A stretch of 64,000 nt of DNA from Bacteroidetes bacterium RIFCSPLOWO2_12_FULL_37_12. GTDB taxonomy: Bacteria; Bacteroidota; Bacteroidia; 2-12-FULL-37-12. The notes beneath the pieces are model-generated. The model did not search any database and was not told the DNA's origin. It saw only the letters and a program-made list of their open reading frames with translations. The stretch lies in NCBI GenBank assembly GCA_001769655.1, contig MEPC01000035.1, positions 1 through 64,000 of the forward strand, read 5' to 3'. Both the position numbers and the translations under genes were made by a program. Positions 51,312 to 60,791 of the stretch are shown here, piece by piece. The stretch's first letter is position 1; each line of letters begins with the position of its first letter.

Positions 51312-52838
51312 ATGTCCCTAAAGTTAAATAAAAAACAATCACCCGGCATCATACATCTTCCAAAAGATTTGGAAATGATGAGTTTAGGTAAACTTCCGCC
51401 GCAAGCTATTGAATTGGAAGAAGCTGTGCTCGGCGCAATGTTGCTTGAGAAAGAACCTCTCCAGATGGTAATTGATCTGTTAAAACCTGAGATGTTTTAC
51501 AAGGAAGCCCATCAGAAAATTTATAAAGCCATGCTTGAGTTGTTTAACGATACTCAACCCATTGACTTACTTACAGTAACAACCAAACTTAGAATGATGG
51601 GAGAACTTGAACAAGCCGGCGGAGCTTTTGCAGTTGCTGAGTTATCAAACCGCGTTGCATCAAGCGCAAATATAGAAGCACACGCCAGAATCATTATCGA
51701 AAAATATCTATTACGTCAGCTTATCAGTATCTCAGGAAATATCCATGGAAAAGCATTCGATGATACAACAGATGTTTTTGACTTGTTGGATGAAACAGCA
51801 AAAAATTTATTTGAAGTAACTGATTCAACCATTCGCAAAAATTATGAGGACTTACCAAATCTATTGAATCAGGCAATCGAAGAAATTGATAAAAAAAGAT
51901 TAAATGAAAGCGAACTGACCGGTGTTGGGTCCGGTTTTACAGATTTGGATAGAATTACCGGCGGCTGGCAGAAAAGTGAATTAATATTAGTTGCCGCCAG
52001 ACCTAGTATGGGAAAAACAGCATTTATCATGACTGCGGCAAGAAATGCCGCAATAATTTTCGAGAAACCGGTAGCCGTTTTTTCACTTGAAATGTCATCT
52101 ATTCAATTGGTGAACCGACTGATTTCTGCTGAAGCGGAATTAGCATCCGATAAATTAAGACACGGAAAACTTGCTAATCACGAATGGGAACAGTTGCAAC
52201 ATAAAATTGATAAGTTGTCGCGGGCAAAAATATTTATAGATGATACACCGGCTCTCAGTATTCTTGAATTCAGAGCTAAATGCAGGCGGTTGAAATCACA
52301 ACATAAAGTTGAATTAATAATTATTGATTATTTACAACTCATGACACCCGCTGTCAGAGATAATCGTAATTTTTCGAACAGGGAACAGGAAATTGCTTCT
52401 ATCTCAAGAGCACTAAAGGCGATTGCCAAAGAGTTGAATGTACCGGTTGTTGCCCTTTCACAACTTAGCCGTGCGCTTGAATCGCGTAAATCTGAAGATA
52501 AAAAACCAATACTATCCGACCTAAGGGAATCCGGTTCTTTGGAACAAGATGCAGATGTTGTGATATTTTTATATAGACCGGAGGTTTATAAATTAGATGT
52601 AGATAACGAAGGTAATTCACTAAAAAATATATGTGAAGTTATTGTCGCAAAACACAGGAATGGAGCTATTGGTGAAATACGACTACGTTTTATAAGTAAA
52701 TTTACACGATTTGAAGATTTATCACTTTCTTCTTCCGATACAATTTTTGAGACAACTGCTGAGTCACAAAATACAATTACCAGATCAAGTAAGCTGAATG
52801 ATAGCGGGCAGGATGAAGAAAACCCGACCCCTTTTTAG
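51312..52838 (+). CDS. dnaB: Replicative DNA helicase
   Basis: DnaB is the hexameric 5'-3' helicase of the replisome. The N-terminal domain (KLPPQAIELEEAVLGAMLLE, residues about 25-130) binds primase. The RecA-like domain carries Walker A AARPSMGKTAF at about residue 228, AVFSLEMSS, Walker B LIIIDYLQLM and LSQLSRALESRKSEDKKP, then SDLRESGSLEQDADVV. 508 aa with a short variable tail. No intein is present, although DnaB is a common intein site. Confidence 0.98.
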   Translation: MSLKLNKKQSPGIIHLPKDLEMMSLGKLPPQAIELEEAVLGAMLLEKEPLQMVIDLLKPEMFYKEAHQKIYKAMLELFNDTQPIDLLTVTTKLRMMGELEQAGGAFAVAELSNRVASSANIEAHARIIIEKYLLRQLISISGNIHGKAFDDTTDVFDLLDETAKNLFEVTDSTIRKNYEDLPNLLNQAIEEIDKKRLNESELTGVGSGFTDLDRITGGWQKSELILVAARPSMGKTAFIMTAARNAAIIFEKPVAVFSLEMSSIQLVNRLISAEAELASDKLRHGKLANHEWEQLQHKIDKLSRAKIFIDDTPALSILEFRAKCRRLKSQHKVELIIIDYLQLMTPAVRDNRNFSNREQEIASISRALKAIAKELNVPVVALSQLSRALESRKSEDKKPILSDLRESGSLEQDADVVIFLYRPEVYKLDVDNEGNSLKNICEVIVAKHRNGAIGEIRLRFISKFTRFEDLSLSSSDTIFETTAESQNTITRSSKLNDSGQDEENPTPF

Positions 52839-52840
52839 AA

Positions 52841-52925
52841 GGGTATAGAGGTATTGGGGTATAGGGATGTATAACTTCAATAATTTCATATACCTTATAT
52901 CCCTATACCCCTATACCCTTATACC
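52841..52925. repeat. GGTATAGGG-type palindromic repeat, copy 2
   Basis: Left arm 52841-52871 (GGGTATAGAGGTATTGGGGT...) and right arm 52888-52925 (ending CCCCTATACCCTTATACCCC) are imperfect inverses. It fills the whole gap between convergent dnaB and porT, so it may terminate both. Confidence 0.75.
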
Positions 52926-52929
52926 CCCC

Positions 52930-53628
52930 TCACTCAAAATGAAATGAGATTATAAAACTTGTGCTCAACAAGGCGAGTAGCGGGTCACTATAAACACTAT
53001 TTCCTTTTACATAAACATTTAAAATTCCCTGAGACCATTTAATCTCGGGCGAGAATTTAAACATGGGATTGTAAAAGTCCATACCTAAACCCCATTCAAG
53101 GGAAAAGTCCTGATTTTTGGTTTTTAATTTTACTGTGTCATCTACCACTTTTGCCTTTGATGCCATATCTATTCCGTATTTTGCACCCGCAATCACATAC
53201 ATGCGAAAATTTTCGCGCCGTTCTGATTTATATTTAAACTGAACCGGAATTTCCATATTTACCGATTCAATTTTTTGATTATTTATGGAGTCCCTGAATT
53301 TATATTCTATGTCACGCTTGTAAAATGAAACAGTAGGTAAAACCCTGACATCAAAATATTCTTCGAGGCGGAAATTTACCAACATTCCCAATCCCACCCC
53401 AGGTTTCGTAAGAGGATTTATTGATTTTATTGAATCGTTATTCAAATACTTTTCTGAATGTGTTAATAAAAAACTGTTAAAATTTGCGTTAATAGTAAAT
53501 CCAAAATGAAATGGCTTCATATCGTAACCCTGAAGATTCAGCAGTTCCTGACTGAAAGAAGTTATGGAAGAAAAAAATAAATAGAGAAAGCTGATAAAAT
53601 AAAAAAGGTTAGAAGTAAGTAATTTCAT
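52930..53628 (-). CDS. porT: PorT-like outer-membrane protein of the type IX secretion system
   Basis: The 232-residue product has a signal peptide (residues 1-27, ending ITSFSQ) and the PorT-family pattern: YDMKPFHFGFTINANFNSF, KPGVGLGMLVNFRLEEYFDV, NMEIPVQFKYKSERRENFR and FSLEWGLGMDFYNPMFKFSP. PorT is a T9SS barrel component. Its place directly behind ubiE matches the ubiE-porT order I recall from other Bacteroidota. It starts 9 bases after ubiE, in one operon with gcvPA. Confidence 0.85.
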   Translation of the reverse strand: MKLLTSNLFYFISFLYLFFSSITSFSQELLNLQGYDMKPFHFGFTINANFNSFLLTHSEKYLNNDSIKSINPLTKPGVGLGMLVNFRLEEYFDVRVLPTVSFYKRDIEYKFRDSINNQKIESVNMEIPVQFKYKSERRENFRMYVIAGAKYGIDMASKAKVVDDTVKLKTKNQDFSLEWGLGMDFYNPMFKFSPEIKWSQGILNVYVKGNSVYSDPLLALLSTSFIISFHFE

Positions 53629-53637
53629 TTGATATTT

Positions 53638-54372
53638 TTATTTTCTTCCTGTGTATAAACTACAAATTCCCAACGTAAGTGGTTTAAACGTTACATCCAA
53701 AAAACCGTTTTTGATAAGGATGTTGGCTAAGGCAACACTGTAAGGAAATTTTTTAACTGATTCCGGCAGATAAGTATAAGCCGATGAGTCAGACGAAATA
53801 ATCTTTCCGATTAAAGGCAATAGAAAATTGAAATAAGTACTATAAAGTAATGAAAAAGGAAATTTTTCAGGTTTTGAAAATTCCAGAATCGCAAATGTTC
53901 CCCCTGGCTTTAATACGCGGTATGCCTCAGAAAGACCTGCATTCAGATTTTCAAAATTCCGTATGCCAAAGGCAACCGTAACCGCATCAAAAGAATTGCT
54001 TTCAAACTCAAGGCTTTCAGAATCACCTTTTTTTAATTTAATTTTATCCGATAAACCATTGGATTTAATTTTATTTCTTCCTATTTCTAACATCTTTTCA
54101 GCTAAATCAATCCCTGTAATCATTTCAGGATTTAACGAAGAAAGAGAAATAGCCAAATCACCTGTGCCGGTTGCTAAATCCAAAATTTTTTTGGGATGAG
54201 AACCGGCAATCGCATTTACAAGTTTTTTTCTCCACGAACGGTCAATTCCAAAACTAAGAAGATGATTTAAAAAATCATAATTGCGTGAGATTTTATTGAA
54301 CATCCCGGTGACACGGGCTTTCTTATTTTCTGTATGTCCTTGTATAATATTTGAACGGTTTGCTTGTATCAT
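53638..54372 (-). CDS. ubiE: Demethylmenaquinone methyltransferase (UbiE/MenG)
   Basis: This SAM-dependent enzyme makes menaquinone from demethylmenaquinone, the main quinone in Bacteroidota. Motifs: MFNKISRNYDFLNHLLSFGI, DRSWRKKLV, SAM motif I LDLATGTGDLAISL, VTVAFGIRNFENL and VLKPGGTFAILEFSKP. 244 aa, complete. The ATG lies one base beyond the gcvPA stop. Confidence 0.97.
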   Translation of the reverse strand: MIQANRSNIIQGHTENKKARVTGMFNKISRNYDFLNHLLSFGIDRSWRKKLVNAIAGSHPKKILDLATGTGDLAISLSSLNPEMITGIDLAEKMLEIGRNKIKSNGLSDKIKLKKGDSESLEFESNSFDAVTVAFGIRNFENLNAGLSEAYRVLKPGGTFAILEFSKPEKFPFSLLYSTYFNFLLPLIGKIISSDSSAYTYLPESVKKFPYSVALANILIKNGFLDVTFKPLTLGICSLYTGRK

Positions 54373-54373
54373 T

Positions 54374-55711
54374 TTATTTAATAATCATACGCACACCCTC
54401 TACAAAACGATCCATTTCCTCTTTGCTTCTTTTTTCGGTTACAGCGATTAATAATCCATTATAACCAAATTTAGTCAGGTCAATGCCGGCTAATATTCCC
54501 CGTTGTTCAAGAAAATGAATTAAGTATTCAGTTTTCACAGAAGATTCTATGACAAATTCATTAAAAAATTCCTGATTGAATTTTAGTTTAACCCCAGAAA
54601 CAGTGCATAATTGTTTAGCTAAATAGTGTGCATTATTATACGATAATTCAGCTACTTCTTTAATCCCTGCTTTACCCATTAGCGATAAATATAATAAAGC
54701 AGTCAGTGACATTAATCCCTGATTGGTGCAAATATTTGAAGTTGCTTTCTCACGTTTTATATGTTGCTCTCTGGTTTGAAGTGTTAACGTAAATCCATCC
54801 TGCCCTTTTGCGTCAATGGTTTTACCTGACATTCTTCCCGGCATTTTCCGGATATAGCTTTGCCGGGTTGTAAAAATCCCGAGGTAAGGTCCCCCTAAAC
54901 TTAACGGAATACCGAGCGGTTGTCCCTCGCAGGTGGCAATGTCTGCTCCGTAATTACCAGGTGGATCTATTAAACCGGTTGAAATTGGATTAAACGAAAC
55001 GATATATTTGACGTCGGGGAATTGACGTATTTTTTTTTCTATTTCATTCACTTCTTCCAGATTTCCGAGAAAGTTAGGATGTTGAATTACTACAGAGGAA
55101 ACTTCGTTGGATAAATTATTTGTGAGACAAATTAAATCTGTAATTCCGTCCTTTTCAGAAATTTCAATAAGTTGCAAATGAGTTCCGGTAAGATATGTTT
55201 TTATAACTTCTTTATAATGGGGATGAACTGTTTGAGTAATCAAAACTTTAAACCCTTTATTTAAATTAGATGCCATGATTACAGCTTCAGCCAATGCAGA
55301 TGCTCCATCATACATGGAAGCGTTGGATACTTCCATTCCACTCAATTCGCAAACACAGGATTGAAATTCATACATGGCTTGCAGTGTTCCCTGGGAAAGT
55401 TCCGCCTGATAGGGTGTGTATGCAGTATAAAACTCAGGTCTTGAAACAATACTATCAATGGCTGAGGGAATGAAATGGTCATAAGCCCCACCTCCCAGAA
55501 AACAAAGGTGAGAATTTGATGAAATGTTTTTAGATGATAACCGTTTCAACTCTTTGGTAATTTCCCATTCTGAAAGGGCAGGAGGGAGGTCTAAGGGTCC
55601 CTTTAATCTTAACTTAGCAGGAATATTAGAAACAAGTTCTTCAAAAGAACTTGCCCCAATAGTTTTTAGCATTTCTTCCCTGTCGGTATCGGTGTTTGGT
55701 ATATATGGCAT
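54374..55711 (-). CDS. gcvPA: Glycine dehydrogenase (decarboxylating) subunit 1
   Basis: This is the N-terminal half of the glycine cleavage P-protein, which decarboxylates glycine with PLP. Features: MPYIPNTDTDREEMLKTIGA, FLGGGAYDHFIPSAIDSI, YTPYQAELSQGTLQAMYEFQ and NASMYDGASALAEA. At 445 aa it is the two-subunit form; the PLP lysine lies in subunit 2 (gcvPB), which is not in this window. It shares an operon with ubiE and porT. Confidence 0.96.
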   Translation of the reverse strand: MPYIPNTDTDREEMLKTIGASSFEELVSNIPAKLRLKGPLDLPPALSEWEITKELKRLSSKNISSNSHLCFLGGGAYDHFIPSAIDSIVSRPEFYTAYTPYQAELSQGTLQAMYEFQSCVCELSGMEVSNASMYDGASALAEAVIMASNLNKGFKVLITQTVHPHYKEVIKTYLTGTHLQLIEISEKDGITDLICLTNNLSNEVSSVVIQHPNFLGNLEEVNEIEKKIRQFPDVKYIVSFNPISTGLIDPPGNYGADIATCEGQPLGIPLSLGGPYLGIFTTRQSYIRKMPGRMSGKTIDAKGQDGFTLTLQTREQHIKREKATSNICTNQGLMSLTALLYLSLMGKAGIKEVAELSYNNAHYLAKQLCTVSGVKLKFNQEFFNEFVIESSVKTEYLIHFLEQRGILAGIDLTKFGYNGLLIAVTEKRSKEEMDRFVEGVRMIIK

Positions 55712-55736
55712 GGTTATTTTTTATTAGTTTTAAAAA

Positions 55737-57692
55737 TTACATTTTCACATAAGTAATCCGCATAACGGTACGCCTGTTTTGTTGTCTTCCTTCCGGTGTA
55801 CTATTATCGGCTATGGGTTGTGAGGAGCCATATCCGTTTGCTGTTAATCTCGATTTATCAATATTATTTTCGATCAGGTAATTTATAACTGATTGAGCTC
55901 TATCAAGGGAGAGTTTTTTATTTTTTACTTCTAAGCCTACGTTATCGGTATGTCCGGAAATTTCAATATCAATTTGCGGGTTGGTTTTTAAAAGATCTTT
56001 GATTTTTTCCAATTCCTTGGTTGATTCAGTTTTGAGCTCAGCGCTTCCCGTGTTAAAAAATATATTATTTAATATTACTTCTTTGCCCACTTGAATTTTT
56101 TGTAATTCAATTTTTATTTCATTGGTTTCAAAAGAAGACATAATGGGGATTTCCTTATTGATGGAATAGAAAATATACTCCTCGTTGTCCACAATAATAC
56201 CATAATTTCTTCCGGGAGGAAGCACTACAAGAAATTTCCCACCTACTGTATTAGTAACTTGTACGGCTTCTTTAAGCTGGTTATCAACAATAATGACTTT
56301 GGCATCTACCGGCTCTTTCGTTTCTTCATCGGTGACGATGCCTTTTAAAATTGTAAGTGACAATTCGCCTTTAGACACGGGCATTTGAATAAGCCAGATA
56401 TCTTTGTCACCCAAGCTACCCACGCGTGAAGAAGAATAATAACCATGCTTACCGTCAGCGGAAAGAACGAAATAAATGTCATCACCGGCAGTATTAATTG
56501 GAAATCCAAGATTTTCCGGTTCGGACCAAATATTATTTTCACTTCTGGACCTGAAAATGTCGTACCCACCCATGTTTTTATGACCCTTTGAGCTAAAATA
56601 TAAGGTCTTTCCATCAGAATGAATAAATGGGGCATCTTCATCCATGGGAGTATTGATGGGTGGTCCCAGGTTTTTACCTTTTCCCCAACCAAATTCACCG
56701 GGGAGTTTTTTTGAAACATAAATATCGAACCCTCCCAAGCCACCGGGGCGGTCGCTTGAAAAATAGAGATAATTTCCATCCGGTGAAATGGAACAACTGA
56801 GTTCAGCGCTTTTTGAATTTACAAATTCACCTGGAATGGGAAGTGGAATACTCCACTCCGTACCGTTCTGTTCCGAATAATACAAGTCACCATTATTTTC
56901 TGAACGGTAAAGAAATAAATAAGAACCATCGGGAGAAAGACCAACCGTTGATTCATGGGCTGGTGTATTGATATTTTCACTGATGGAAACAGGTTCAGAC
57001 CAATTGCCTTCTACTTTTTCACTTAAATAAATATCTTCGTAATACATGTTGTCCACTTCATAATATCCACCGGTTGATCCTGGTCTTCTGGAAGTAAAAA
57101 TTAATGTTTGTTCATCGGCAGTAATTACCGGGCTGTATTCGGGAAACTCTGAATTAATAATTTTTCCTAAATTTTCAAATGAATCTACCACCGAATTTTG
57201 CGATAATTCCTGCCCATATTTACAGGTTGCAATTTCTGCTTTTACTTCCGCAAATTTCGGGTTATCTTCTTTAATTAATTCCAGATAACTTGTAAAACTG
57301 CTTATGGCGTTATTGAAAAAGTGGCTTTGGTGGTAAAGTTTTCCCAGATAATAAAAACATTCCGGATTCAGGGTACTGTCGGTTGATTTCATCACGCTTT
57401 TGCACAGGTAAGGTATTGCATCGCGCTGATTGTTTCCTTTTATCAGACATTCGCCGATTTTGAAATTTGTCGCAGGATTATCAGGTATCATGGAATCGGC
57501 TCGTTGATATAATTTTCTGGCTTCTTCGTATTCTTCAATTCTGAAATTTTCCTCTGCCTGCTTTAGAACCCTTTTATATAAACGCATATCATTTTTAGAT
57601 AGTTGTGCAAAGGAGAAGTCGGGTGACACAAATAATATCACACTAATAAATGCAACAAAAATTTTAAATCTTTTTTTTGAAAAATTAATCAT
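55737..57692 (-). CDS. PorE-like OmpA-family protein, paralogue C
   Basis: From the ATG at 57692 the 651-aa product starts with a signal peptide (FKIFVAFISVILFVSPDFSF, then AQ). A longer frame to 57785 would overlap paralogue D by 86 bases and hide the signal. The order is TPR (about 25-130), PD40 propeller (about 165-430; YFSSDRPGGLGGFDIYVS, YFSSKGHKNMGGYDIF), regulatory-like domain (about 445-515), and OmpA domain (SGHTDNVGLEVKNKKLSLDR, about 570-650). It starts seven bases after paralogue D and shares much of its sequence, so the two arose by tandem duplication. See paralogue A for the PorE comparison. Confidence 0.87.
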   Translation of the reverse strand: MINFSKKRFKIFVAFISVILFVSPDFSFAQLSKNDMRLYKRVLKQAEENFRIEEYEEARKLYQRADSMIPDNPATNFKIGECLIKGNNQRDAIPYLCKSVMKSTDSTLNPECFYYLGKLYHQSHFFNNAISSFTSYLELIKEDNPKFAEVKAEIATCKYGQELSQNSVVDSFENLGKIINSEFPEYSPVITADEQTLIFTSRRPGSTGGYYEVDNMYYEDIYLSEKVEGNWSEPVSISENINTPAHESTVGLSPDGSYLFLYRSENNGDLYYSEQNGTEWSIPLPIPGEFVNSKSAELSCSISPDGNYLYFSSDRPGGLGGFDIYVSKKLPGEFGWGKGKNLGPPINTPMDEDAPFIHSDGKTLYFSSKGHKNMGGYDIFRSRSENNIWSEPENLGFPINTAGDDIYFVLSADGKHGYYSSSRVGSLGDKDIWLIQMPVSKGELSLTILKGIVTDEETKEPVDAKVIIVDNQLKEAVQVTNTVGGKFLVVLPPGRNYGIIVDNEEYIFYSINKEIPIMSSFETNEIKIELQKIQVGKEVILNNIFFNTGSAELKTESTKELEKIKDLLKTNPQIDIEISGHTDNVGLEVKNKKLSLDRAQSVINYLIENNIDKSRLTANGYGSSQPIADNSTPEGRQQNRRTVMRITYVKM

Positions 57693-57699
57693 AGCTAAT

Positions 57700-59625
57700 T
57701 TATTTAAGAATTTCCATAACAGTCCTTCTATTTTGTTGTCGCCCTTCATTCGTTTCGTTAGATTCAATGGGCTGTGATTCACCATATCCGCGTGCCTGTA
57801 ACCGGGTGGGAGAAATGCCAGCTTTAATTAAATAATCAACCACTGCCTGTGCCCGGTTTTCTGATAAAATCTGATTATTCTCATCTGTTCCTACGTTATC
57901 CGTATGTCCTGCAATTTCTACATTAATTTCTGCCTTTTGTTTTAAAAAATTAAATACACGTTCTAATTCAGATTTTGATTGTTTTCTCAACTCTGATTTG
58001 CCGGTGTCAAAGAATATATTCCTTAAGACAATCTGAGTACCTACACTTACCTTCTGAAGCTTAATATTTTTGTAAAGTACATCAAAAGAATCGAGATTTG
58101 GAATATCCACATTTTCTGAATGGAAAAGATACGAAGGGTTATCAACGGTTATTCCATAATTTCTACCAGGTGTGAGCACAACCAGATATTGACCGGTTAC
58201 GCTGTTGGCATCGGTAATGGAAATAATTTCTGAGCTTTCATTATCTCTTACAATAATTTTTGCGCCCACCGGCTTTCCATTTTCTTTATCGGTTAAAAAT
58301 CCTTTCAATACAATTACTGGTTTTGGTTTTTCTTTTTCAGGCATTTGTATGCAATATATATCTTTATCGCCAAACCCACCTGGCTTAGCAGAAGCGTAAT
58401 ATCCATGTTTTCCATCGGCTGATAAAACAAAATATATGTCATCTTCAGGAGTATTAATAGGAGGATTCAAATTTTCCGGTTCACTCCAATTTCGATTTGA
58501 ATCCAATTCTGTTTTGAAAATATCATATCCACCCATAGAGTAATGCCCTTTTGAGCTGAAATAAAGTGTTTTGCCATCCGGGTGAATGAATGGACCGTCT
58601 TCATCTTCCGGAGTATTTATTGTTTTTCCGAGGTTTAATGGCTTCCCATACCCGAAAGTTCCTGGTAATTGACGGCTCATATATAAATCCTTACCACCAA
58701 AACCACCCGGCATATCACTTGCAAAATAAATGATATTTCCATCTCCTGAAATTGTAATACTTGGCTCCCAATATTTAGTGTTTATTGTTTTTCCTAATGG
58801 CGCCGGCTCCATCCACTCAGAACCAATCAGACGCGTGCTGAAAAGGTCCCCTTTATTGATATCCCTGTAAATGAAAAGGGTTTGCCCATCAGCAGATAAC
58901 CCTACGGAAGCATCATGAGAATCAGTGTTAATATTATCACTTATTTTAACCGGTGGTGTCCATGACTCATTATATTTATTCGAAATGTAAATATCTTCAA
59001 AAAATAAATTATCTTCAGGGTCTCTGCCTTCTCCCTTGGTGTCATCACGTCTGGAAGTAAAAATTAATACCGCTTCATCGGCAGAAATTACCGGCGCATA
59101 GTCGGGAAAATTTGAATTAATCACTGGACCTAAATTTTCAATTTTCACATTTTGTTTTTTCAACATAAGTTCTTTGGCATTTACGCAATACTGAAGTTCT
59201 TTTTTTACAATTTCCTTTTTGGAATCTTTCTCGGTTAATGTTGATAGATATTTAGTATAAAATTCAATGGCTTTGTCAAAATTATATGTTAGATGATATA
59301 TACGTGCCATATAATTAAACCCTTCCGGTTCTATATTTTTTTCACCAAGTATTTCGAGTGACTTCTCAAAATAAAACTTTGCCTCATCTTTCTGAAAACT
59401 TTTTGAATAACAAACGCCGATTTTGTAATTCAATAGACCATCTTCGGGCAGTTGGGTTAAAAGTTTTATATAAATTGCCAGCGCTGATTCCCAATCTTCC
59501 ACCCGCATGAATTCATCCGCCTCTTTCATATACTTGGCAGGTGTTTTTTCCGGTATCTGGGAATAAACCTCTACCGAAAATAAAATAATGCACAAACTAT
59601 AAATAAAATAGGAAAATCGTGTCAT
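57700..59625 (-). CDS. PorE-like OmpA-family protein, paralogue D
   Basis: 641 aa: signal peptide (MTRFSYFIYSLCIILFSVEV, then YSQ), TPR (about 25-140), PD40 propeller (about 170-430; YFASDMPGGFGGKDLYMS, YFSSKGHYSMGGYDIF), regulatory-like domain (about 440-510), and OmpA domain (AGHTDNVGTDENNQILSENR, about 560-640). Both this and paralogue C contain DDIYFVLSADGKHGYY, which the two paralogues near 13-19 kb lack in this form. It follows apt by 6 bases, forming a run ribE-apt-D-C. Confidence 0.88.
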   Translation of the reverse strand: MTRFSYFIYSLCIILFSVEVYSQIPEKTPAKYMKEADEFMRVEDWESALAIYIKLLTQLPEDGLLNYKIGVCYSKSFQKDEAKFYFEKSLEILGEKNIEPEGFNYMARIYHLTYNFDKAIEFYTKYLSTLTEKDSKKEIVKKELQYCVNAKELMLKKQNVKIENLGPVINSNFPDYAPVISADEAVLIFTSRRDDTKGEGRDPEDNLFFEDIYISNKYNESWTPPVKISDNINTDSHDASVGLSADGQTLFIYRDINKGDLFSTRLIGSEWMEPAPLGKTINTKYWEPSITISGDGNIIYFASDMPGGFGGKDLYMSRQLPGTFGYGKPLNLGKTINTPEDEDGPFIHPDGKTLYFSSKGHYSMGGYDIFKTELDSNRNWSEPENLNPPINTPEDDIYFVLSADGKHGYYASAKPGGFGDKDIYCIQMPEKEKPKPVIVLKGFLTDKENGKPVGAKIIVRDNESSEIISITDANSVTGQYLVVLTPGRNYGITVDNPSYLFHSENVDIPNLDSFDVLYKNIKLQKVSVGTQIVLRNIFFDTGKSELRKQSKSELERVFNFLKQKAEINVEIAGHTDNVGTDENNQILSENRAQAVVDYLIKAGISPTRLQARGYGESQPIESNETNEGRQQNRRTVMEILK

Positions 59626-59631
59626 ATTATT

Positions 59632-60159
59632 TCAGTACTTAATCAAACATTCTACGTTGTCTGTGTAGTTTTCAAGTTTCTGACGACCGTTCAAAAACCC
59701 CAATTCTACGAGAAATGAAAAACCGGCAATTTTTCCTCCCAGCATCTTCACGAGTTCTGCCGTTGCGGAGGCAGTTCCGCCGGTTGCCAACAGATCATCA
59801 TGTATTAAGATATGTTGACCTTTTACAATGGCATCGGCATGTATTTCTATTTCTGCAGAACCATATTCTAAATCATATTTATATGCTACTGTTTTGTAAG
59901 GCAATTTCCCGGATTTCCGAACCGGTACAAATGGTATTTTAAATTTTTGAGCAAGTAACATTCCAAACAGAAAACCCCTGCTTTCTATTCCTACAATCAC
60001 ATCAATAGTTGTACGATTAAATCTCTTAAAAAATTCAGACACAATTTCACGGCAAACAGCGGGTTTTTTAAGAATGGGGGTAATGTCTTTGAAGATAATT
60101 CCTTCTTTAGGGAAATCTTTAACATCTCTAATGAGCGAAGTAATTTTTTGTGTATTCAT
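59632..60159 (-). CDS. apt: Adenine phosphoribosyltransferase
   Basis: Apt salvages adenine to AMP using PRPP. The product has SLIRDVKDFPKEGIIFKDIT, DVIVGIESRGFLFGMLLA, VPVRKSGKLPYKT and the PRPP loop ILIHDDLLATGGTA. 175 aa, complete. Its start overlaps the ribE stop by four bases (ATGA), so the two are coupled. Confidence 0.97.
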   Translation of the reverse strand: MNTQKITSLIRDVKDFPKEGIIFKDITPILKKPAVCREIVSEFFKRFNRTTIDVIVGIESRGFLFGMLLAQKFKIPFVPVRKSGKLPYKTVAYKYDLEYGSAEIEIHADAIVKGQHILIHDDLLATGGTASATAELVKMLGGKIAGFSFLVELGFLNGRQKLENYTDNVECLIKY

Positions 60160-60743
60160 TTTTTTGAATATATACGGTTAATGTACTTTCCAAGCAAATC
60201 AAATTCAAGATTTACAAAAGTATCTTTTTTTATTAGACAGAAATTTGTATGCTGGAGAGTGTAAGGAATTACGCAAACTGAAAAACTTTTTTTGTTTAAT
60301 TCTGCAATTGTCAAACTCACACCGTTAATGCTGATGGAACCTTTATTAATTAACAACAATGAGTATTTAGCATTATACGAAAAAAAAAATTTACAGTCGC
60401 CGCTTGAGTTCTTAGCATTTAAACATTTGCCGGTGTCATCCACATGTCCCTGAACAAAATGTCCGTCAATTCTACTGTTGGCTTTCAAACATCTTTCAAG
60501 ATTTACTAATGAACCTGTTTTCCAGTATTTCAGAGCACTTTTTTCCAACGTTTCTTTTACGGCTGTTACCCGGTGAGTTGATTTTCCAACATTCGTGATA
60601 GTAAGGCAAACGCCGTCATGCGAAACACTCTGCCCGGGTTTTAAATTCCGGGACAAAGAACTTTCTATTTCAACATGCAATAGCTTTGTTTCTCTTTTTA
60701 AAGATAGTACTGTGCCGGTGGATTCGATAATGCCTGTAAACAC
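60156..60743 (-). CDS. ribE: Riboflavin synthase, alpha chain
   Basis: This enzyme dismutates two lumazine molecules into riboflavin. The two lumazine-binding barrels are visible: MFTGIIESTGTVLSL with VSHDGVCLTITNV, and HFVQGHVDDTGKCLNAKN with SINGVSLTIAELN. 195 aa, normal. No FMN riboswitch is seen before it: only 48 bases separate it from the C25 peptidase gene. Confidence 0.96.
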   Translation of the reverse strand: MFTGIIESTGTVLSLKRETKLLHVEIESSLSRNLKPGQSVSHDGVCLTITNVGKSTHRVTAVKETLEKSALKYWKTGSLVNLERCLKANSRIDGHFVQGHVDDTGKCLNAKNSSGDCKFFFSYNAKYSLLLINKGSISINGVSLTIAELNKKSFSVCVIPYTLQHTNFCLIKKDTFVNLEFDLLGKYINRIYSKK

Positions 60744-60791
60744 GGGAGATATAAATGAAAATTTTATTAGGAGTTACAAGGTTATGCGCAC

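Noticed and set aside
51312-52838. Intein or truncation in dnaB
   Set aside because: All helicase motifs are uninterrupted and the length is normal.
60744-60791. FMN riboswitch before ribE
   Set aside because: Only 48 bases separate ribE from the upstream gene, with none of the conserved RFN element sequences.
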